Of a stretch of 5,351 bases of DNA, positions 1-3,818 are shown one piece after another (the stretch's first letter is position 1; each line of letters begins with the position of its first letter). This stretch comes from Deferribacteraceae bacterium (GTDB lineage Bacteria > Chrysiogenota > Deferribacteres > Deferribacterales > JAISNW01). The stretch lies in contig JAITWF010000119.1 in the NCBI GenBank assembly GCA_031285415.1, positions 1 to 5,351 of the forward strand. Direction: 5' to 3'. Both the position numbers and the translations under genes were made by a program. Under the pieces are notes generated by a model that saw only the letters and a program-made list of their open reading frames with translations, was not told the origin of the DNA and did no database searches.

Positions 1-474
1 CGGCGGTATACTCTACTTGCCAGTGAGATTAAATCGGCACTCGATAGCGGTAAAACGGTGGCGTACGTCACCTTAGGCGACAATATGCTATACAGCACCT
101 CGCTATATCTGGCGCAGAAGCTTCGTGAACTTGATATAACGCCGATCTTCATCGCAGGGGTGCCGTCGTATGTGGCATGTGCTAATATTGCGGCGATCCC
201 ACTTGGTGAGAGGCGAGATAGCTTCGTGGTACAGGGTATGCCAGATACCGCAGAAGAACTGCACGAATTAACGTTAAAATTTCGCACAGTTGTGATTATG
301 AAGATCTCGAAGAGATTACCGATCTTGCTTGAATATGTGAAGAGATACTCCCCCACCGTCGCTACTATCGTAAAGAGGGCAACGCTAGAGGGGGAGATGA
401 TAGTTGATCTCACAAAGTCGACCGATGTAGAGGCAGACGCTGGCTATCTAGCAGTGGCAATAATTAAATTATAG
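1..474 (+). CDS. cbiL: Precorrin-2 / cobalt-precorrin-2 C20-methyltransferase, 3' part
   Basis: This gene adds the C20 methyl group from S-adenosylmethionine to (cobalt-)precorrin-2, an early step in building the corrin ring of cobalamin in the cytoplasm. The reading frame is open from base 1, so the true start lies upstream. A GTG at 58 is an internal Val codon, because family-like sequence precedes it. The visible 157 residues cover the second half of a tetrapyrrole (SAM-dependent) methylase. The sequence VTLGDNMLYST (visible residues 23-33) is the GDP-loop region, GVPSY (53-57) is the following glycine-rich SAM-contact loop, and GYLAVAIIKL ends the protein. The family is usually about 230 residues, so roughly 75 are missing. 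One oddity is that the usual Pro of the GDP motif is Asn. Nothing else of a cobalamin operon is visible. Whether the substrate carries cobalt (CbiL) or not (CobI) cannot be read from this fragment; CbiL is an inference from the likely anaerobic host. Confidence 0.85.
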   Translation, partial: RRYTLLASEIKSALDSGKTVAYVTLGDNMLYSTSLYLAQKLRELDITPIFIAGVPSYVACANIAAIPLGERRDSFVVQGMPDTAEELHELTLKFRTVVIMKISKRLPILLEYVKRYSPTVATIVKRATLEGEMIVDLTKSTDVEADAGYLAVAIIKL

Positions 475-478
475 TCTT

Positions 479-554
479 GGGCGGGCTAACCCCGCCCCTA
501 CGTAACGGCAATGCAGGTGCGAAGCTCTGGTGTAGGGGCGAGGTCTGCTCGCCC
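479..554. repeat. Inverted pair of 23-nt REP-like repeats (REPIN-like element)
   Basis: Two 23-nt units lie head to head at 479-501 and 532-554, matching at 19 of 23 positions when one is reverse-complemented, with a 30-nt spacer between them. Each unit also folds on its own. The left one pairs GGGCGGG (479-485) with CCCGCCC (491-497) over a 5-nt loop. The right one pairs GGGCGAG (536-542) with CTCGCCC (548-554) over a 5-nt loop. Mismatches between units fall so that each stem stays perfectly paired, which suggests selection for the hairpin. A third unit at 4312-4334 inside dnaX shows that the unit is dispersed. The arrangement resembles REP doublets (REPINs) or a tiny MITE. No transposase and no clear target duplication are visible. 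Confidence 0.75.
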
Positions 555-564
555 TTGTTTTTTT
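536..564 (+). terminator. Rho-independent terminator after cbiL
   Basis: A perfect 7-bp GC-rich stem (GGGCGAG / CTCGCCC, 5-nt loop GTCTG) is followed by TTG and seven T residues at 558-564, the form of an intrinsic terminator on the + strand. It lies 62 nt after the cbiL stop and ends a few bases before the convergent rng stop. Its stem is the right-hand unit of the repeat pair, so the repeat appears to serve as the terminator. Read on the - strand, neither hairpin is followed by a clear T-run, so rng has no equally good terminator here. Confidence 0.75.
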
Positions 565-570
565 ATTATA

Positions 571-2073
571 TCAACGTTTATTCAGCGGAATTATCTCGTA
601 GTTCTCCAGATGAAAGTTCGGGCGGAACTGCACCTCGATAGAGATATCAAAGTCTTTCTCTAGTGCGTCGAGGCTCTCACGTTCATTTGAGAGGAGGATA
701 TCCGCAACCTCGTTATGAGCCTCCAGAAGTAGGCGCTTCCCCTTCGATTCTGGGCCGATACGTCGGATCATCCGCAATATATCGTAGCAGACGGTTAATC
801 TCGATTTGATCACGCCACGCCCTTCGCAGTATGGGCAAGGCTCGCTCATCAGGCGGATAACGCTCTCCTGCGCCCTCTTGCGAGTGATCTCCACAAGCCC
901 AAGCGGCGTGATATTCACTACAGACGCTCTTGCCCGATCCTCTCGCAACAGTTCGTCCAGCAGGTTTAGCACCTTCGTCTTATTCTCCGATACCTCCATA
1001 TCGATAAAATCAACGATTATGATCCCACCGATATTGCGAAGCTTCAGCTGGTGTGCGATCTCTCGAGCCGCTTCGATGTTGGTTTTAAGGATCGTCTCCT
1101 CAAAGTTGCGCTTACCAACAAACTTGCCGGTGTTGACATCGATCACGGTCAGTGCCTCTGTTGGGTCTATTATGATATATCCGCCAGAGCGTAGCCAGAT
1201 CTTCTTGTCTAAAACACGGTTGATCTCAAGCTCCACATTATATGCGTCGAATAGCGGAGTCGGTTTATTATATAGAGTGATCTTCCCCTCAAGCTCTGGA
1301 AGGTAATCTTTGCAAAATTGCAGTAGCTCGTTATAGTCGGACTCGTTATCTATAATAAGCTCGCTAGTGTCCTCGCTGACGACATCTCGCAGAATGCGAA
1401 ATATTAAGTTGTCATCCTCGTATACAAGCTTTGGTGCGCCAGATTTTGCGGCACTTTCGCATACCTTCGCCCAGATACGTAGAAGGTAATCCCTATCAGC
1501 AACGAGGTCATCGATATTCTGCCCCTTCGATACCGTTCTGGCTATCAGCCCATGTTCGGCAGGGCAGATCGTTTTGAGTATGTCTCGCAGTTTATCACGC
1601 TCATCCTCATCCTCTATCTTGCGAGATACCCCTATATGGCTATAGTTCGGCATTAGTACAAGGTGTCTGCCAGCAAGCGATAGGTGCATAGTGAGCCGTG
1701 CGCCCTTATTCCCTGTGGCGTCTTTTGCGACCTGTATGATAATCTCCTGCCCCTCGTGCAGAAGATCCTCTATTGGGGGGAATGAGGTTTCGGTTGGTAC
1801 GATATCGTCGTACTCCTCCGATTCATCCTCGATATCTGATATGTCGGTGTGAATATCGGCAACGTGCAGAAATGCCGCTTTATGAAGCCCTATATCGACA
1901 AAGGCGGATTGCATGCCAGGTAGCACCTTCACCACCTTCCCCTTATAGATATTCCCCACAAGGGTGCGCTTTCTGGATCGCTCAAGGAAAAGTTCAGAGA
2001 TATTCCCCTGCGATAGCACTGCGGCACGAGTTTCGTGCGATGTAGAGTTTATAAGTATGATCTTGTTTTGCAT
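571..2073 (-). CDS. rng: Ribonuclease G (Rne/Rng family endoribonuclease)
   Basis: RNase G cuts single-stranded, AU-rich RNA in the cytoplasm and takes part in rRNA 5' maturation and mRNA decay. At 500 residues it matches RNase G length and lacks the long C-terminal degradosome scaffold of RNase E. The S1 RNA-binding domain spans roughly residues 35-130 (VGNIYKGKVVKVLPGMQSAF, then GARLTMHLSL) and carries an acidic insert at about 76-98. RNase H-like and 5'-sensor segments follow. The catalytic DNase I-like part has DVNTG with Asp312 and VDFIDM with Asp355, 43 residues apart as in the E. coli metal-binding pair. The Zn-link CPYC (Cys413, Cys416) follows at the expected distance. The ATG overlaps the recR stop by one base (TAATG), so translation is probably coupled; GAGAG at 2083-2079 is a modest ribosome binding site. 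It is the last gene of the block and converges on cbiL. Wording around GRHLVLMP and IGVSRKIEDE recalls deltaproteobacterial RNase G. Confidence 0.95.
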   Translation of the reverse strand: MQNKIILINSTSHETRAAVLSQGNISELFLERSRKRTLVGNIYKGKVVKVLPGMQSAFVDIGLHKAAFLHVADIHTDISDIEDESEEYDDIVPTETSFPPIEDLLHEGQEIIIQVAKDATGNKGARLTMHLSLAGRHLVLMPNYSHIGVSRKIEDEDERDKLRDILKTICPAEHGLIARTVSKGQNIDDLVADRDYLLRIWAKVCESAAKSGAPKLVYEDDNLIFRILRDVVSEDTSELIIDNESDYNELLQFCKDYLPELEGKITLYNKPTPLFDAYNVELEINRVLDKKIWLRSGGYIIIDPTEALTVIDVNTGKFVGKRNFEETILKTNIEAAREIAHQLKLRNIGGIIIVDFIDMEVSENKTKVLNLLDELLREDRARASVVNITPLGLVEITRKRAQESVIRLMSEPCPYCEGRGVIKSRLTVCYDILRMIRRIGPESKGKRLLLEAHNEVADILLSNERESLDALEKDFDISIEVQFRPNFHLENYEIIPLNKR

Positions 2074-2672
2074 TATAGCTCTCGCCTGCCCTCTAATGCT
2101 CTAAGCACCGTCATCTCATCGGCATACTCGATATGAGTGCCTAGCGGCAGACCGCTAGCGAGCTTTGTTACCTTGAGCTGTTCGAATCGTTTTAGTAGAC
2201 GTGTAAGGTATATCGCAGTGGTTTCACCGTCGACATCGGGGTTGGTAGCAAGAATTACCTCGTTGATCCCCTCATCGGTGATCCGCTTGAAAAGCTCTTC
2301 AATACGTAGCTTGTCAGGGCCGATTCCATCTAGGGGCGATATTTTGCCCCCTAATACGTGGTATCTACCTTTATAGTAGCCAGTTTGCTCGATTACGAAT
2401 AGATCTTTAGCGTCCTCAACGACGCATAGCGTCTCCTGCACTCTGTTTTTATCAGAGCATACAGGGCAGACCTCAGATTCGGATAGTCCGCCACAGACAG
2501 AGCAGAATAGCGTATTCTCTTTGAACGCCACGATCTTATCGGCAAGCCTCTGCACATCCTCTGGCTTCATCTTGAGGATATGCATGGCAAGGCGAGCGGC
2601 AGTTTTGCGCCCTACCCCTGGAAGCCGCCCTAATTCAAATACACATTCATCTAAGGCACGGATCTTATACAA
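2073..2672 (-). CDS. recR: Recombination mediator protein RecR
   Basis: RecR works with RecO (and RecF) to load RecA onto SSB-coated gaps in recombinational DNA repair. The 199 residues match the usual size. In order: a helix-hairpin-helix around LPGVGRKTAARLA (18-30), a four-Cys zinc finger (Cys57, Cys60, Cys69, Cys72), a Toprim domain (about 80-175) with Glu86 in CVVED and an acidic NPDVDGE motif (144-150), and the C-terminal Walker-B-like tail EYADE...ALEGRREL. The start is taken as TTG at 2672-2670. It gives an N-terminus of normal length, and the upstream frame offers no ATG or GTG before a stop at 2696-2694. AGGA at 2687-2684 is a somewhat distant ribosome binding site. The gene begins 2 nt after ybaB stops, and its TAA overlaps the rng ATG. 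The family usually has T/N-x-E where this protein has Asp146-x-Asp148, and SGLPLGTH replaces the commoner GLPVGGDLEY wording. Both are modest departures. Confidence 0.95.
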   Translation of the reverse strand: MYKIRALDECVFELGRLPGVGRKTAARLAMHILKMKPEDVQRLADKIVAFKENTLFCSVCGGLSESEVCPVCSDKNRVQETLCVVEDAKDLFVIEQTGYYKGRYHVLGGKISPLDGIGPDKLRIEELFKRITDEGINEVILATNPDVDGETTAIYLTRLLKRFEQLKVTKLASGLPLGTHIEYADEMTVLRALEGRREL

Positions 2673-2674
2673 GA

Positions 2675-2989
2675 CTAAAACAATCCTGGAATGTTAAGAC
2701 CCATACCGCCAGTAAGCCCCTGCATCTTGTCTTGCATGAGAGCCTGTGATTTTTTGAGAGCTTCATTTACGGAGGCGATAACTAAGTCTTGTAGCATTTC
2801 AACGTCGTCAGGGTTTACGATCTCCTTCTCGATCTCGATAGCTAGAAGCTCCTGCTTGCCGTTCATCTTCACTCGCACCATACCGCCACCTGCGGTAGCC
2901 TCTACAACCTGCTTTCCAACTTCCGCCTGCATCTCTTCCATCTGTTTCTGCATCTTTTGCGCTTGGCGCATGATCTGCTGCATGTTCAT
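2675..2989 (-). CDS. ybaB: Nucleoid-associated protein YbaB/EbfC
   Basis: This is a small dimeric DNA-binding protein of the YbaB/EbfC family that coats the nucleoid and is almost always found next to dnaX and recR. The 104 residues fit the family. A Met/Gln-rich N-terminal helix (about 1-29, QKMQKQMEEMQAEV) is followed by the signature ATAGGGMVRVKMNGKQE (31-47). A strand and the motif NPDDVEMLQDLV (59-70) come next, then a helix and the Gly-rich tail ending NIPGLF. The start is ATG at 2989, with GGAGA (3001-2997) upstream at good spacing; a second ATG two codons later would cost only two residues. It lies 20 nt after the small acidic gene and 2 nt before recR. Its normal direct neighbour upstream would be dnaX, which here is displaced by the two-gene insert. 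Confidence 0.95.
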   Translation of the reverse strand: MNMQQIMRQAQKMQKQMEEMQAEVGKQVVEATAGGGMVRVKMNGKQELLAIEIEKEIVNPDDVEMLQDLVIASVNEALKKSQALMQDKMQGLTGGMGLNIPGLF

Positions 2990-3009
2990 TGTATAATCTC
3001 CAATCCCTT

Positions 3010-3246
3010 TTATATTTTTGTAGACCGCAATACAGTATATTTACCATCAACGTATGTGAAGTACTCAAGCGTGCCATCAGAGTACTCTCGAACATTATCA
3101 TCGCCGATCATATACGATATAGGAAGCCCTAATGCGAAATTTTCCTGCTTTATCTCCTCATGGAGGTTGCTATGCTCGATTCGCTCGATCATCGCCTCAA
3201 GCTCGTCAACGTAATCAAATTTATTTAAGTCTAATAAGTTTTTCAT
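3010..3246 (-). CDS. Small acidic protein, candidate antitoxin or partner of the zeta-like kinase
   Basis: I do not recognise a named family with certainty. The 78-residue product is acidic (16 Asp/Glu against 8 Lys/Arg). The first about 35 residues look helical (DELEAMIERIEHSNLHEEIKQ). They are followed by GLPISY (40-45), a short acidic turn with DDNVRE, then SDGTLEY (56-62) and a beta-like tail. From memory, short proteins with a G-x-P-x-x-Y ... (P/S)DG pattern often sit beside zeta-like (COG4185-type) ATPases; this recollection should be checked. ATG at 3246 is preceded by a perfect GGAGG at 3256-3252. The gene starts 26 nt inside the upstream kinase gene, so the two are likely made together. 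No DNA-binding domain, signal peptide or membrane segment is visible. Local GC is low (39% by hand count over 3001-3240). An antitoxin role is an inference from size, charge, overlap and neighbour. Confidence 0.75.
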   Translation of the reverse strand: MKNLLDLNKFDYVDELEAMIERIEHSNLHEEIKQENFALGLPISYMIGDDNVREYSDGTLEYFTYVDGKYTVLRSTKI

Positions 3247-3817
3247 AGCTGCCTCCGATAATTTTGCTAACCCAATCGGGCAAAATTTTGCGCCTAGTGC
3301 GCACTCGACCGTTAATAACTACCGCACATAGATGTGGTAGGTCAGAGTTATCAATTATATAACATCTATCCACCATTTTCAAGAGCAGAGCGATATTTGA
3401 CATACTCCTATCGTACCTTCTGACTATATCTTCTGGTGGCACATTGTGACCGCCCCTCTCTACTCTAAGTTCAACTCGTGAGACATTTTGCATAGAGTTC
3501 TTAACGGCAACATAAACGATATTGACTTGATAGCCAGCGGTTGAGGTGTCGTTAATGAACTTAATCTCGCTTGTTCCAGAGAGTGTGGTCTCAAGGGCGA
3601 AGGAGATTCCCTCTTGCAAATACTCTTTGCGACGTTGAAGGGCGATCTTGCCAGCCTTTAGGTGTACGTCAGGCTCATTAATCCTCAATGGATCGATCTC
3701 GTGAGCGATAATATCGGGATTAATCATAGGAAGCCTTTCGACTAGATATCTGTTTATGATTGTAGATTTGCCGCTACCATTTGGTCCTGCAAAGACCCAT
3801 AGCTTCTTCTCGTCCAC
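3221..3817 (-). CDS. Zeta-toxin-like P-loop kinase/ATPase (COG4185-type)
   Basis: This is a 198-residue P-loop NTPase of the zeta-toxin-like group. Genuine zeta toxins phosphorylate UDP-N-acetylglucosamine and block cell wall synthesis; the substrate of this shorter branch is not settled by sequence. Motifs visible: Walker A GPNGSGKS (11-18, Lys17), NPDIIA (33-38, Asp35 at the place of the catalytic acid), FALETTLSG (73-81, Glu76), an Arg-rich segment RVELRVERGGHNVP (114-127, the lid-like region) and IDNSD (155-159). All key residues are present, so it looks intact. The start is GTG at 3817, one nt after the dnaX TAA. An ATG at 3819-3817 is out of frame, and no earlier start exists before the TGA at 3835-3833. 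GAGAGGG at 3829-3823 is the ribosome binding site. It overlaps the next gene by 26 nt. GC across 3001-3780 is about 42% by hand count, below its neighbours. A housekeeping kinase rather than a toxin remains possible. Confidence 0.85.
   Translation of the reverse strand: MDEKKLWVFAGPNGSGKSTIINRYLVERLPMINPDIIAHEIDPLRINEPDVHLKAGKIALQRRKEYLQEGISFALETTLSGTSEIKFINDTSTAGYQVNIVYVAVKNSMQNVSRVELRVERGGHNVPPEDIVRRYDRSMSNIALLLKMVDRCYIIDNSDLPHLCAVVINGRVRTRRKILPDWVSKIIGGSYEKLIRLK
3252..3256 (-). promoter_or_regulatory. Strong GGAGG ribosome binding site for the small acidic gene
   Basis: GGAGG on the - strand, 5 nt before the ATG at 3246, is the strongest Shine-Dalgarno match among the junctions of this block. 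It lies inside the last codons of the kinase gene. The kinase itself has a GTG start behind a plainer GAGAGGG. The pairing suggests that the downstream protein is made in excess of the kinase, as expected for an antitoxin. Confidence 0.7.
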
Positions 3818-3818
3818 A

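Noticed and set aside
806..1306. 166-codon open frame on the + strand opposite rng.
   Set aside because: It is fully antisense to a clear RNase G with catalytic residues and has no recognisable protein features; it is a shadow frame.
2141..2158. Perfect 7-bp inverted repeat (CTAGCGG / CCGCTAG) with a 4-nt loop in recR.
   Set aside because: One or two such stems are expected by chance in 5 kb, it lies in coding sequence, and it is unrelated to the 23-nt repeat.
2332..2354. TAGGGG ... CCCCTA pair in recR that looks like part of the dispersed repeat.
   Set aside because: It encodes the conserved LGGKISPLDG segment of RecR, and only a few bases match the repeat unit.
2808..3101. 97-codon open frame on the - strand overlapping ybaB and the small acidic gene.
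   Set aside because: It is in another frame over well-supported genes, with a low-complexity, out-of-frame translation of ybaB.
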